Below, piece after piece: positions 24,604-34,238 of a DNA stretch of 64,000 bases (the stretch's first letter is position 1; each line of letters begins with the position of its first letter). A program made the translations under genes and the position numbers. A model generated the notes under the pieces. The model was not told where the DNA came from and searched no databases. It saw only the letters and a list, made by a program, of their open reading frames with translations. This DNA is from Pseudoxanthomonas sp. (lineage in GTDB: Bacteria > Pseudomonadota > Gammaproteobacteria > Xanthomonadales > Xanthomonadaceae), in assembly GCF_027498035.1 (NCBI RefSeq), contig NZ_CP114978.1, positions 4,154,001 through 4,218,000 of the forward strand. The letters are read 5' to 3'.

Positions 24604-27078
24604 GTGCCCTTGAAGAATCGCCTGACTGCCGGATTCCGGCCTTATCTGCTCGCGCTGCTTCTCCTGCTGCAGCTGGGCGTCGTGGCCGTGGCCCAGACCC
24701 CCGCACCTGCGCCCGGTTCGGATGCGGCCATCGATGCGATCGAAGGGGCGCTGGACAAGCTGCAGGACCAGAAAGACGCCGCCGAGACGCCCGATGTCCT
24801 GCGCACGCTGGGCGACCAGGTGGCCGATCAGCAGCGCCAGGCCGATGCCCAGGCTGTCGCACTGCAGCCGCAGCTGGACCAGATCGACGAACGCCTGAAA
24901 CAGCTGGGCGAAGTGACCCCCGGCAGCAAGGAGCCGGCGGATATCGCTGCCGAGCGCAAACAGCTGCAATCCAGTCATGACCGCCTGGACGGTGCGATCA
25001 AGCGCGCCAGGCTGCTATCGGTGGAAGCGCAGCAGCTGGCCGCGGAGATCGAAAAGATGCGCGCCCAACGGCAGGCCGAGCAATTGTTCGCGCGCGTCGA
25101 GTCGCCGCTGTCGGTGACGCTGTGGAAGCAGATGGGCCAGGCGCTGCCGGACGACCTGCAGCGTGCGCGTGCGTTGGGCGATGACCTTCGGCACAGCGTC
25201 GGCGATGCGGTCGCAACCCACGGCCGCGCGGCGCCGCTGGCCGGTGCGATCATCGCCATCCTGATCCTGTTGCCCGGCGCGCTGGGACTGCGCTGGTTTG
25301 GCCAGCGCTACGTGATCCAGCGCGCCCCCGGCAGTCGGTTGCGGCGGTCGGCGCTGGCGGTGTGGATCCTGACGGTGGGCACGATCATGCCGACGCTGGC
25401 GGCGTGGGTGCTGGTCGAATCGTTGCGTGGCATCGACGCGATTCCCGCCGACCTCAGCGCGCTTGCGGACGGGGTCGTGCGGGTGACGTTCTTCGCGGCC
25501 TTCGTCGGAGCAGTCAGCGTGGCGCTGCTGTTGCCCAGGCAGCCGTCCTGGCGCCTGCTGCCGTTCGACGATGCCACCGCGGTCAAGCTCGGTCGCTATG
25601 CCTGGCTGACCTCGATCGTGGTCTGGTTGAGCGGCCTGCTGACCGAGATCAACCGCACCGCGCGCACGACCACGGTGACCACCGTGGTGGTGGATGGCGT
25701 GATCGCGCTGGTGTTCGTGGCACTGGTCATCGCCATACTGGTCAGCCTGTTGCGTATCCATCGCGGCCCGGTTGAAAGTGAGCTGGCAGAAGGAGGGCGT
25801 GCAGCGGCATCCGTGCCGGTCGAGGCGCCGCTCCGTTCCGGTGTGGTGGTGCTGATCTCGCTGCTGGCACAGCTCGTGGTGGCTGCAGCACTGGTGGGCG
25901 CGCTGCTGGGCTATGTGAACTTCGCGCGTTTCGCCACCAGCCAGATCATCTGGGCGGTGGTGGTCTGCGGTGCCGGTGGCGCATTGATGATGTTCGTCGA
26001 CGACGTGTCGCAGTGGCTGTTCAAGCCGGACAGTCGCTTCGGCAGGGCGACCAATGCCGCGCTGGGCCTGCGTGCCAGCCACATGGAACAGGCCGCGGTG
26101 CTGCTGTCGGCGGTGCTGCGCCTGTGGCTGGCGGTGGTGGTGATCGGTGCGCTGCTGATGCCTTACGGGGCCAACCTCTCGGGCGTCACCGGCTGGATCG
26201 ACCAGGCGAGGCAGGCCTGGAAGATCGCAGGCGTGCCGGTGGAGCCGGTCGGCGTCTTCAAGGCGATCGTGGTGGTGGTCATCGGGATGAGCCTGGTCAA
26301 GGCCTCCCAGCGCTGGCTGACCAAGACCTACCTGCCGCGCACCGAGCTGGACATCAGCACCCGGGCCTCGATCGCGGCGGTGATGCGTTACCTGGGCATC
26401 CTGGTGGTCGGCCTGTGGGCGCTGGTGCCGCTGGGATTCGACCTGGCCAAGCTGGCACTGGTGGCCAGTGCACTGTCCGTGGGCATCGGCTTCGGCCTGC
26501 AGGCGATCACCCAGAATTTCATCTCGGGCCTGATCCTGATGGCCGAGCGCCCGGTCAAGATTGGCGACTGGGTCCGCATCGGCGATGCCGAGGGCGATAT
26601 CCGCCGCATCAACGTGCGCTCCACCGAAATCCAGGTCAGCGACAAATCGACCCTGATCGTTCCGAACTCGGAACTGATCACCAAGACCATCCGCAACATG
26701 ACCATGGCCAGCCCGCTGGGCCGGGTGCAGTTGCAGTTCCATGTGCCACTGGGAACCGACGTGGCACGGGTGCGCGAACTGCTGCTGGCGCTGTACGCCG
26801 CGCATGAAGGCGTGCTGACCGATCCGGCGCCGTCGGTCTACATCGACTCGATCGCCAACGGCATGGTGGCGATCAACAGCTACGCCTACGTGCAGAGCCC
26901 GCGCCTGGTCTATGCCACGCGCAGCGAGCTGTTCTTCCGCCTGCTCACGGCGCTGGATGACCAGCACATCGCGCTGGCCACGCCGCAGGACGTACGCATC
27001 ATCGGTGCCGTGGCCGACAGGCCGGGGCCAGCTTCCGACGACACGCCTGGGCTACATCGGGACGTCGACCCGGCATGA
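24604..27078 (+). CDS. Large MscS-family mechanosensitive channel (DUF3772-type)
   Basis: The 824-residue protein has a signal peptide (LLALLLLLQLGVVAVAQ), a periplasmic coiled-coil region to about residue 190, many transmembrane helices (about 200-640), and an MscS core. The core begins with the pore-lining Gly/Ala helix (LALVASALSVGIGFGLQAIT, then QNFISGLILMAERPVKIGDW). A beta domain follows (TLIVPNSELITKTIRNMTM). This layout fits the large MscS paralogues (MscK/YbiO type) that release solutes on hypo-osmotic shock. Start is GTG 24604, the only start codon that gives an intact signal peptide. It is 113 bases after thrC and converges with the next gene. Confidence 0.88.
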   Translation: MPLKNRLTAGFRPYLLALLLLLQLGVVAVAQTPAPAPGSDAAIDAIEGALDKLQDQKDAAETPDVLRTLGDQVADQQRQADAQAVALQPQLDQIDERLKQLGEVTPGSKEPADIAAERKQLQSSHDRLDGAIKRARLLSVEAQQLAAEIEKMRAQRQAEQLFARVESPLSVTLWKQMGQALPDDLQRARALGDDLRHSVGDAVATHGRAAPLAGAIIAILILLPGALGLRWFGQRYVIQRAPGSRLRRSALAVWILTVGTIMPTLAAWVLVESLRGIDAIPADLSALADGVVRVTFFAAFVGAVSVALLLPRQPSWRLLPFDDATAVKLGRYAWLTSIVVWLSGLLTEINRTARTTTVTTVVVDGVIALVFVALVIAILVSLLRIHRGPVESELAEGGRAAASVPVEAPLRSGVVVLISLLAQLVVAAALVGALLGYVNFARFATSQIIWAVVVCGAGGALMMFVDDVSQWLFKPDSRFGRATNAALGLRASHMEQAAVLLSAVLRLWLAVVVIGALLMPYGANLSGVTGWIDQARQAWKIAGVPVEPVGVFKAIVVVVIGMSLVKASQRWLTKTYLPRTELDISTRASIAAVMRYLGILVVGLWALVPLGFDLAKLALVASALSVGIGFGLQAITQNFISGLILMAERPVKIGDWVRIGDAEGDIRRINVRSTEIQVSDKSTLIVPNSELITKTIRNMTMASPLGRVQLQFHVPLGTDVARVRELLLALYAAHEGVLTDPAPSVYIDSIANGMVAINSYAYVQSPRLVYATRSELFFRLLTALDDQHIALATPQDVRIIGAVADRPGPASDDTPGLHRDVDPA

Positions 27079-27104
27079 GCCGGGCCGATGCCTGAAGGCG
27101 CGGC

Positions 27105-28550
27105 TCAGTTGTTCAGCAGGGTCAGTCCCAGGATCGTGCCCAGCACCGCACCCAGCATCACGTAGCTGCCATTGCTTTCGCGGGTGCCGTAGCGATAACG
27201 GTTGTAATAGCCGTCTTCATAGCCGCGGCGGAAGCCTTCGCGGAAGTAGTGGTTGTAGGTGCCCTGGCTGACGTAATAGCCGTAATAACCATAGTTGGCG
27301 TCCTGGTAGGCGTACGGCGTGTCGTAGCTGAAACCCCAGCCGTCCTGGCGGTCGGCGCGGCCGGCTTCGAAGCCTTCGTTGTAGCCATAGTTCACCGCCT
27401 GGCGCAGCAGGTCGGCGCCATAGCGGTTGGTTTCGTAGAACACGCCGCCCCAGCCATAGCGATAGCTCGCCGGCGTGGAGTAGTAGGGGTCGCGGTTGTA
27501 GTCGTAGCCGCGTGCCTGCCAGCGTGCCTGCTGCGCATAGAAGCGGCGGTAGTAATCCTGTTGGTAGCGGTACTGGGCGTGGCGGCGCTGGCGCTCCAGG
27601 TCGCGCGTGCGCTGTTCGGCCAGACGACGGCGTTCGTCCTGACTGCGACGATATTGATCGGCACGCTGGCGTTCGTCGCGGATGCGTCGCTCCTGCTGGT
27701 CGCGGCTCAGGCGCTGCAGTTGTTCGTTGCGGCGGTCGTCGCGATCGTTACGGTCGGCAGTGGGGCGACGCGGGGTATCGCGCGGCACGGGATCGCCCAT
27801 GCCCGGAGGCAGCGGTCCTTCGTTGCGCGATGGCGCGCGGCGGTCCTGGCCCGGTTGCTGGGAAGCATTGCGCTGTTCCAGGCGCTGGCGCTGGGCATCG
27901 TTGTCACGGCGCAGCTGCAATTCGCGCAGGCGCTGCTGGTCAGCGCGATCGTCGTCCTGCCTGCGTTGCTGCTGCCCGGCCAGTTGCTGTTGGCGCTGGG
28001 CCTGCTCGCGGCCTGCATCGCGCTGCTGCTGATCGCGACGCTGTTGCAGGATCTGGTTGCGTTGGTCGGCCTGGCGGCGCTGCTCCTGTTCGGCTGTCTG
28101 CTGGCGTTGCGCCTGTTGCTGTTGATTGCGCTCGCGCAGCTGGCGCAACTGGTCCCCGCGTTGCTGTTCGCGCTGGTCGGCTTGCTGGCGTTGCTGTTCC
28201 GCGCGCTGCTGGGCTTGGGCACGCTGATCGTTCTGGCGCTCCTGCTGTTGCTGGCGCTGTTGCTGCTGCGCGCGCATGGCATCGGCACGCTGGTTGTTGC
28301 GCTGCTCGGCCTGCTGGCGTTGCTGGTCTGCGCGTTGTTGCGCCTGCGCTTTCTGTTCGTTCTGGCGGTCCTGTTGCTGGGCGCGGTTGTCGTTCTGCTT
28401 CTGGCGCGCCTGTTCGGCGCGCTCGCGCATCATCGCGCCGCGTCCTTCGGGTTTGTCCTGTGCCTGCAGTGATGCGACGCTGCCGAGCAGCAGCACGCCG
28501 GCGAGGGTAGTGGTGAGCGCGCGGGGCGCCAATGAGCGGAGCGGGTGCAT
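27105..28550 (-). CDS. Exported Gln/Arg-rich coiled-coil protein
   Basis: The 481-residue protein has a signal peptide (RALTTTLAGVLLLGSVASLQA) and then about 230 residues of almost pure Gln, Arg, Asp, Glu and Ala, a long charged coiled coil. A middle Arg-rich region follows, then a Tyr/Gly-rich C-terminus (about residues 365-460, many YG and YY pairs) and a final hydrophobic glycine-containing helix (VMLGAVLGTILGLTLLNN). I do not recognise a defined family; layout suggests an envelope-associated structural protein. Start is placed at 28550 for the signal peptide; an in-frame ATG at 28595 is possible. It converges with the MscS-type gene. Confidence 0.65.
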   Translation of the reverse strand: MHPLRSLAPRALTTTLAGVLLLGSVASLQAQDKPEGRGAMMRERAEQARQKQNDNRAQQQDRQNEQKAQAQQRADQQRQQAEQRNNQRADAMRAQQQQRQQQQERQNDQRAQAQQRAEQQRQQADQREQQRGDQLRQLRERNQQQQAQRQQTAEQEQRRQADQRNQILQQRRDQQQRDAGREQAQRQQQLAGQQQRRQDDDRADQQRLRELQLRRDNDAQRQRLEQRNASQQPGQDRRAPSRNEGPLPPGMGDPVPRDTPRRPTADRNDRDDRRNEQLQRLSRDQQERRIRDERQRADQYRRSQDERRRLAEQRTRDLERQRRHAQYRYQQDYYRRFYAQQARWQARGYDYNRDPYYSTPASYRYGWGGVFYETNRYGADLLRQAVNYGYNEGFEAGRADRQDGWGFSYDTPYAYQDANYGYYGYYVSQGTYNHYFREGFRRGYEDGYYNRYRYGTRESNGSYVMLGAVLGTILGLTLLNN

Positions 28551-28763
28551 CGTCGTCGTCCTGGTCGACCATCGACCCCTGTTGAATGTGTCCATTTATT
28601 GCAGGTTTGCATGAATGCCGCATGAGAAAAAATCGCACGGGCAGGCGGTATTCCGGGGTTCCAGCGTCGGAAACGGTTACAACGCACAAGGCCAGCTAAA
28701 TGCGCGGTGGGAACGGCGAAGGCGGCCGCGGTGTAGGCTGCAGCCGCACCCAGGAATGCCCCC

Positions 28764-29378
28764 ATGCACGCTGCCATCCTCCGTCTTCCCGAAGCCCAGC
28801 GCGCCGCGCTGGAAGCCGCTTACGCAACGCCGCCGCGGGCGTACCACAATTTCCAGCACGTGCTGGAAGTGCTGCGCCACTACGACACCGTGGCCGACGG
28901 ACCGGGCTGGTACCAGCCGCGCGAGGTGCAGCTGGCCGTGCTCTACCACGATGCGATCTACGAAGCCGGGCGGGGCGACAACGAAGCGCGTTCGGCACGG
29001 CTGGCGCAGGAACAGATCGCACACTGGTCGCCGGAGATGGGCATCGACGCGGCGCGCGTGGTGCAGTTGATCGAACTGACCGCCCGCCATGGCAGCCTGG
29101 CGCCGGCCGATGTCGATGCCGAAGCGGCGTTGTTCCTCGATTGCGACATGGCGATCCTGGCCGCCTCACCCGAGGCCTTTGATGCCTACGACCGTGGCAT
29201 CGCGCAGGAATACGGAGCGGTGGTGCCGGGCTGGATCTTCCGGCGCAAGCGGCGGGAGTTCCTCAAGGGGCTGCTGGCACGCGAGCGGATCTACCTGAGC
29301 GATTTCTTCCATGCACGGCTGGATGCGGCGGCGCGGGCGAACCTGCGACGGGTCACGCGCGGCGGGCTGCCGTCCTGA
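28764..29378 (+). CDS. HD-superfamily metal-dependent phosphohydrolase
   Basis: The 204-residue protein carries YHNFQHVLEVLRHYD at about residue 27 and LAVLYHDAIYEAGRGDNE near residue 58, the His and His-Asp metal ligands of predicted HD phosphohydrolases (COG4339 type). LDCDMAILA near residue 127 supplies a further Asp. The substrate is unknown for this family; nucleotides are likely. It stands alone, divergent from the Gln/Arg-rich protein gene with a 213-base gap in which I recognise no clear promoter. Confidence 0.78.
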   Translation: MHAAILRLPEAQRAALEAAYATPPRAYHNFQHVLEVLRHYDTVADGPGWYQPREVQLAVLYHDAIYEAGRGDNEARSARLAQEQIAHWSPEMGIDAARVVQLIELTARHGSLAPADVDAEAALFLDCDMAILAASPEAFDAYDRGIAQEYGAVVPGWIFRRKRREFLKGLLARERIYLSDFFHARLDAAARANLRRVTRGGLPS

Positions 29379-29643
29379 CCCTTTGCGGCGGTGAACGCGC
29401 GGCGCCCGTCGCTGTGCAAATGCGTATTCCGGGTGCTGGTGATCGTGGGCCCGTATCGGTTTTCCTTGTCGCTGCAAGGCTTGCGGCGGATGGGCTGAAC
29501 GCTGTCATCCAGGTTAAGCGGATGCGTCACCGGGCTTGAACACTGGCATGGCCAAGATACGCCCACGTCCGCTCCCGCCGGGGCTGAAGTTGAACTTCCT
29601 TCCGGCCCGTGCGGACGACCAATCCGGCCTTGAAACGCTTGCG

Positions 29644-30886
29644 TTACCGGCCTTGCAGCCAGGCCGTCGCGCCCTTCGCGGCGCGGCGGCCGCTCGCAAA
29701 ACATGCGGTCAGCAGATAGCCCCCGGTCGGGGCTTCCCAGTCCAGCATCTCGCCGGCACAGAACACGCCCGGCAACACGTCCAGCATCAGCGATACGTCC
29801 AATGCCTCCAGGCGGATGCCACCGGCGCTGCTGATGGTTTCGGCGACGGGGCGTGCGCGCTGCAGGGTCAGCGGCAGGCGATGAATTGCATTGGCCAGCT
29901 GCGCAGGATCGTTGCGTGCGGCGGTCTCGGTGACTTCGAACACCAGCGCCGCCTTGGCGCCTTCGATGCCTGCGGCGCGGCGCAGGTGCTCGCCGACCGA
30001 GCGGCCCTTGCGCGGGCGTGACAGGTCGGTCAGCAAGCGGTCCAGGTCGCGGCCGGGTGCCAGATCGAGTTCCAGCCGCGCGCTGCCGTCGCGTTCGATG
30101 GCCTCGCGCAGGTCCGGGGCGATGGCGTAGATCACGCTGCCTTCGATCCCGGATTCGGTCAGCACGCATTCGCCCTGCTGGGCGTGCGCGTTGCCTTGAC
30201 GCATCGCGCCAGTGCGCGATCACCGGTTTGAGCGGCGCACCGGCGTGTTTGGCCATGTGTGCGCTGAAGGCGATGTCGAAGCCGCAGTTGGCTGGTTTCA
30301 GCGGCGCGACCTCCGCGCCGCGCGCGGCCAGCCACGGCTGCCAGGCGCCATCGGATCCGAGCTGCGGCCAGCTTGCGCCACCCAGGGCAAGCACGGTTGC
30401 ATCGGCATTGATGTTGACCGGGCCTTCGGGCGTGTCGAAGTGCAATGCGCCTGCATCGTCCCAGCCGGTCCAGCGGTGCTGCACATGGAAGCGCACGCCT
30501 TGTTCCTTGAGCCTGCGCACCCAGCCGCGCAGCAGCGGCGCGGCTTTCAGGTCGGTCGGGAACACCCGGCCTGAGCTGCCGACGAAGGTCTCCACGCCCA
30601 GGCCCGCGGCCCACACGCGCAGTGCCTCGGCATCGAAATCGTCCAGCCAGGCGCCGACTTCGGCGGCGCGTTCGCGGTAGCGCGCATCGAAGGCCGGACG
30701 CGTTTCGGAGTGGGTCAGGTTCATGCCGCCCTTGCCGGCGATCAGGAACTTGCGCCCGACCGAGCCTTTGGCCTCGTATAGATCGACGGACAGGCCGGCG
30801 GCGATGGCGGTTTCAGCGGCCATCAGGCCAGCGGGGCCGCCACCGATGATGGCCAGGGTGTGGGTGTGTTGGGGTGCTGCGGACAT
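29644..30886 (-). pseudogene. HI0933/BaiN-type FAD-dependent oxidoreductase, frameshifted
   Basis: The N-terminal half carries a dinucleotide site (LAIIGGGPAGLMAAETAIAA, residues 11-30) and the family motif GRKFLIAGKGGMNLTHSE. Translation from ATG 30886 is good to about base 30200. It then leaves the family frame: the correct C-terminal half (GECVLTESGIEGSVIYAI to EAPTGGYLLTACFASGRRAA) is in another frame and ends at TAA 29644. Removing one A at 30199 (T on the coding strand, in GCG-T-CAA) restores a continuous protein of about 413 residues. This is either a recent inactivating insertion or a sequencing/assembly error. The family is a flavoprotein of unclear substrate. Confidence 0.82.
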
Positions 30887-30992
30887 CTCGCCATTATGAA
30901 GCCCCCGTGCGCATGACCGATGGCAGACCCCGCCGCGGCGGCATGCCGCTATCGTACGAGGCTGTCTTTTCCAAGAAATCGGGGAAACCTTG

Positions 30993-32600
30993 ATGCGTGT
31001 GATGCCGATCCTTGCCGGGACGCTGCTCTCGGCCGGCCTGCTGGGTGCCGCGCCCGACGTGCAGGCGCTGAGCGTCGAACCGCCACCGGCGCAGTTGCAG
31101 GATTTCGACGCCTACGTCGACCAGGCACGCGAGACCTTCGATGTGCCGGGCATCGCCGTGGCCATCGTCAAGGACGGGCAGGTCGTGCTGGAGCGCGGCT
31201 ACGGCGTGCGCGAACTCGGCAAGCCGGAGAAGGTGGATGCGAAAACGCTGTTCGCCATCGCGTCCAACACCAAGGCGTTCACCTCGGCCTCGATCGCGAT
31301 GCTGGCCGACGAGGGCAAGCTGAGCCTGGACGACCGCGTGATCGACCACCTGCCGTGGTTCCGCATGTCCGATGCGAACATCACCCACGAGATGCGCATC
31401 CGCGACCTGCTGGCCCATCGCAGCGGCCTGTCGCTGGGCGCCGGTGACCTGCTGTACTGGCCCACGACCACCTATACCAACAAGGAGGTGGCCGAGCGCT
31501 TGAAGGACGTGCCGATCAAGGGCGGTTTCCGCTACCAGTACGCCTACGACAACATCCTGTTCGGCGTGGCCCAGCTGGTGGTCGAACAGGCCTCGGGCAT
31601 GCCGTACAAGCAGTTCCTGCAGCAGCGTTTCTTCAAGCCGCTGGGCATGGACGACACGGTCTACAACAGCGATGACCTGAAAGCCGGCGACGACGTGGCG
31701 ACCGGCCACGCCAAGGCCGATTTCAAGGATCTGCAGCCCGCACCGCGCATGACCTGGTCGAACGTCGGCGGCGCCGGCGGCATCTATTCCAGCGTCCACG
31801 ACCTGTCCAAGTGGGTGATCGCCCAGCTCAACGGCGGCGTGATCTCCGGTGAGGGCGAGGGCGCCAAGCGCTTGTTCAGCGCCAAGCGCCAGGCCGACAT
31901 GTGGACGATGCTCACGCCGATTCCGGTCAATGAACCTTCGGTGCCGGAGCTGGCCGCGACCAAGCCCAATTACTTCGGCTACGGCGAAGGCTGGATGCTG
32001 TCCGATTACCGCGGCCGCAAGCTGGTCTGGCATACGGGCGGCTGGCCGGGGATGGTCTCGCGCATCACCCTGGTGCCGCAGGAAAAGCTCGGCATCATCG
32101 TGCTGACCAACCAGGAAGTGGGCGCGGCTTTCAACGCCGTGACCCTGCGCGCGCTGGATGCGTACCTGGACGCGCCCAAGACCGACTGGAATGCGGCCTA
32201 CGCCAAGGCCGTGGCCAAGTCGCAGGGCGATGCGGACGAAGGCTGGAAGAAGCACCAGGCTGCGCGCGATGCCAAGTCCAAACCGTCGCTGCCGCTGGCC
32301 AAGTATGCGCAGACCTACCGCGACGCCTGGTACGGCGACATCGTCGTTGCCCAAGAGAACGGCAAGCTGGTGATCCGCTTCTCCAAGACCCCGCAGCTGG
32401 TCGGTGACCTGACCCCGTGGCAGCACGACACCTTCGTGGTGCGCTGGCGCGAGCGCTGGCTCAACGCCGATGCGTTCCTGAGCTTCGACCTGGATGCCGA
32501 CGGCAAGATCACCGGCGCCGGCATCAAGCCGATCTCGCCGCTGACCGATTTCAGCTTCGACTTCCAGGATCTGGTGCTCAAGCCGGTGGAAGCCGACTGA
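30993..32600 (+). CDS. Exported serine hydrolase of the class C beta-lactamase family
   Basis: The 535-residue protein has a signal peptide (ILAGTLLSAGLLGAAPDVQA). The catalytic Ser-x-x-Lys is in FAIASNTKAFTSASIAML (about residue 91), the Tyr-x-Asn motif in YAYDNILFGVAQLV (about 184), and the third motif is HTGGWPGM (about 347). These are the penicillin-binding/esterase-type motifs (AmpC-like, EstB-like). The last about 110 residues form an extra beta domain of the kind found in DUF3471-containing hydrolases. It may act as a peptidase or esterase rather than a resistance enzyme. GGGGAAA precedes ATG 30993. Confidence 0.87.
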   Translation: MRVMPILAGTLLSAGLLGAAPDVQALSVEPPPAQLQDFDAYVDQARETFDVPGIAVAIVKDGQVVLERGYGVRELGKPEKVDAKTLFAIASNTKAFTSASIAMLADEGKLSLDDRVIDHLPWFRMSDANITHEMRIRDLLAHRSGLSLGAGDLLYWPTTTYTNKEVAERLKDVPIKGGFRYQYAYDNILFGVAQLVVEQASGMPYKQFLQQRFFKPLGMDDTVYNSDDLKAGDDVATGHAKADFKDLQPAPRMTWSNVGGAGGIYSSVHDLSKWVIAQLNGGVISGEGEGAKRLFSAKRQADMWTMLTPIPVNEPSVPELAATKPNYFGYGEGWMLSDYRGRKLVWHTGGWPGMVSRITLVPQEKLGIIVLTNQEVGAAFNAVTLRALDAYLDAPKTDWNAAYAKAVAKSQGDADEGWKKHQAARDAKSKPSLPLAKYAQTYRDAWYGDIVVAQENGKLVIRFSKTPQLVGDLTPWQHDTFVVRWRERWLNADAFLSFDLDADGKITGAGIKPISPLTDFSFDFQDLVLKPVEAD

Positions 32601-32606
32601 AACGCC

Positions 32607-33182
32607 CTACGGCGCGTGGAGGACCTTTCCGGCCGTCGGGGAAGGGGCCTGCGTTCCGGCACCACGCGCCGCCGCGATCTGAAGCAAAAACATCCTGACC
32701 TGGTCGGCGTATGCCGCCTCGGTCAGCAAGCGCCGGATCTCTTCCGGCGCTTGGCCGAGCAGCGGGATCCGCAGGAACGGATGCTCAAGAAAGCAGCTGC
32801 TCACCGTCGACAGGACACGGCGGAGCGATGCCAGCATGTCGTCCCCGCGATGGGACGCGTGCGCCAGGGCGATCGGCTTGTGGACGATCTCCTGCCTGGA
32901 CACCAGCCAGTCGATCAAGTTCTTCAGGCCGCCAGGAATCGCGCGCACGTATTCCGGGCTGGAGATGACCACGGCGTCGGACCAGGTGATCTGTGCGGCG
33001 ATCTCGAGGATCGCCGGGGGTGTCATCGACCCCTCGGCATCAGGCGAGAACACGGGCAGCGCATCAACCCGGTCGAACACACGGATGTCGAACCCGGCAG
33101 GGGCGATCTCCTGCATGGCGAGCAGCAGCGCGGTGTTCGTCGACTGCCTGCGGGGACTGCCCGAGATGGCGAGGAGTTTCAT
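32607..33182 (-). CDS. NADPH-dependent FMN reductase family protein
   Basis: The 191-residue flavodoxin-like protein has the FMN phosphate loop SGSPRRQSTNTALLLAM (residues 7-23) and the second family motif SSPEYVRAIPGGLKNLIDW (about 74-92). These define the NAD(P)H-dependent FMN/quinone/azo reductase group. The terminal 25 residues are a low-complexity tail. It converges with the serine hydrolase (6 bases apart) and is followed upstream by the FKBP gene on the same strand, 37 bases away. Confidence 0.85.
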   Translation of the reverse strand: MKLLAISGSPRRQSTNTALLLAMQEIAPAGFDIRVFDRVDALPVFSPDAEGSMTPPAILEIAAQITWSDAVVISSPEYVRAIPGGLKNLIDWLVSRQEIVHKPIALAHASHRGDDMLASLRRVLSTVSSCFLEHPFLRIPLLGQAPEEIRRLLTEAAYADQVRMFLLQIAAARGAGTQAPSPTAGKVLHAP

Positions 33183-33219
33183 CTGGCGTTCCGTGTGACG
33201 CGGGGCATCACGCGATGCC

Positions 33220-33657
33220 TCAAGGTGCCTTGACGTCCAGCAGCTCCACGTCGAACACCAGCGAGGCGCCCGGCGGGATCACGCCACCGGCGCCGGCATC
33301 GCCGTAGCCCATGTCGGCCGGAATCAGCAGGGTGCGCTTGCCGCCGACCTTCATGCCGGCCACGCCCTGGTCCCAGCCCTTGATGACGGTGCCGCCGCCG
33401 AGCGGGAAGCTGAAGGGTTCGCCACGGTCGACCGAGCTGTCGAATTTCTCGCCGTGCTTGTCGGGCTTGGTGTCGTCGTAGATCCAGCCGGTGTAGTGCA
33501 CGGTGACATTGCTGCCGGCAGTGGCCACGGCGCCGGTGCCGGGCGTGGTGTCGTTGACCTGCAGCGTGGCGACGCTGCCGTGCAGTTCGACCGGCGGCTT
33601 GGCCGGGGTGCAGGCCGCCAGCGCAAGCGCCAGTGCGAAGGGAGTCCACAGGCGCAT
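33220..33657 (-). CDS. FKBP-type peptidyl-prolyl isomerase, lipoprotein
   Basis: The 145-residue protein has a lipoprotein signal with lipobox LAAC (MRLWTPFALALALAACTPA), so it should be membrane-anchored in the periplasm. The rest is one FKBP domain: VTVHYTGWIYDDTKPDKHG, GGGTVIKGWDQGVAGMKVGG, RTLLIPADMGYGDAGAGG, VIPPGASLVFDVELLDV. Such enzymes catalyse proline isomerisation in protein folding. AAGGAG 7 bases before the ATG at 33657 fixes the start. It is divergent from the DUF6164-type gene. Confidence 0.92.
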   Translation of the reverse strand: MRLWTPFALALALAACTPAKPPVELHGSVATLQVNDTTPGTGAVATAGSNVTVHYTGWIYDDTKPDKHGEKFDSSVDRGEPFSFPLGGGTVIKGWDQGVAGMKVGGKRTLLIPADMGYGDAGAGGVIPPGASLVFDVELLDVKAP

Positions 33658-33717
33658 CGCGCGCTCCTTGTTCGAGGTTGGAAGCGCGACACGGTAGCAG
33701 GCCGCTATCCTGTGCAC

Positions 33718-34083
33718 ATGGCCAAGCTCCTGCTCAATCTGCGCAATGTTCCCGACGACGAAGCCGACGAGGTCCGTGCGTGGCTGGTGCGCGAACGCAT
33801 CGCCTTCTACGAAACCACGCCGAGCAGCTGGGGGATTTCCCACGGGGGCCTCTGGCTGGAAGACGACGCCGAACTGCCGCGCGCCAAGGCGTTGATGGCC
33901 GATTACCAGCAGGCCCGCGGCGAGCAGGCCCGCGCGGCGGCCGAACAGGCACGCCGCGACGGACAAGCCGACACCTTTGCCGATCAGCTGCGCCGACGAC
34001 CGCTGTATGTGGTCGGCGTGCTGCTGGTGATCCTGGTGATCGTGGTGGTGACCCTGGCGCTGCCGTGGTGGCTGCTGGGCTGA
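33718..34083 (+). CDS. DUF6164-type membrane protein
   Basis: The 121-residue protein starts MAKLLLNLRNVPDDEADEVR and continues FYETTPSSWGISHGGLWLED, a pattern I recall as the DUF6164 family of Proteobacteria. A charged helix (AKALMADYQQARGEQARAAA) leads to one C-terminal transmembrane span (LYVVGVLLVILVIVVVTLAL). The N-terminal half resembles small ferredoxin-like signal domains. Function unknown. It is divergent from the FKBP gene, 60 bases apart. Confidence 0.75.
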   Translation: MAKLLLNLRNVPDDEADEVRAWLVRERIAFYETTPSSWGISHGGLWLEDDAELPRAKALMADYQQARGEQARAAAEQARRDGQADTFADQLRRRPLYVVGVLLVILVIVVVTLALPWWLLG

Positions 34084-34238
34084 GCGGGCTTTGTAGGAGC
34101 GCCCGAATCTTCGCCACTCCCGCCGCCAGGCCGCGTCCGGATTGGATTCGGCCGTCGTCCTCCGGACTGCGCGACTGAAGGCCCGGGGGGCGCCGCGCTG
34201 ACCAGGGCGACGGCCTCCGATATGGGCGAGCAGCTAAA

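Noticed and set aside
27249..28472. Leu/Ala-rich plus-strand open frame opposite the Gln/Arg protein
   Set aside because: Its hydrophobicity is the complement of CAG/CGC codons; the minus-strand product has a signal peptide and structured C-terminus.
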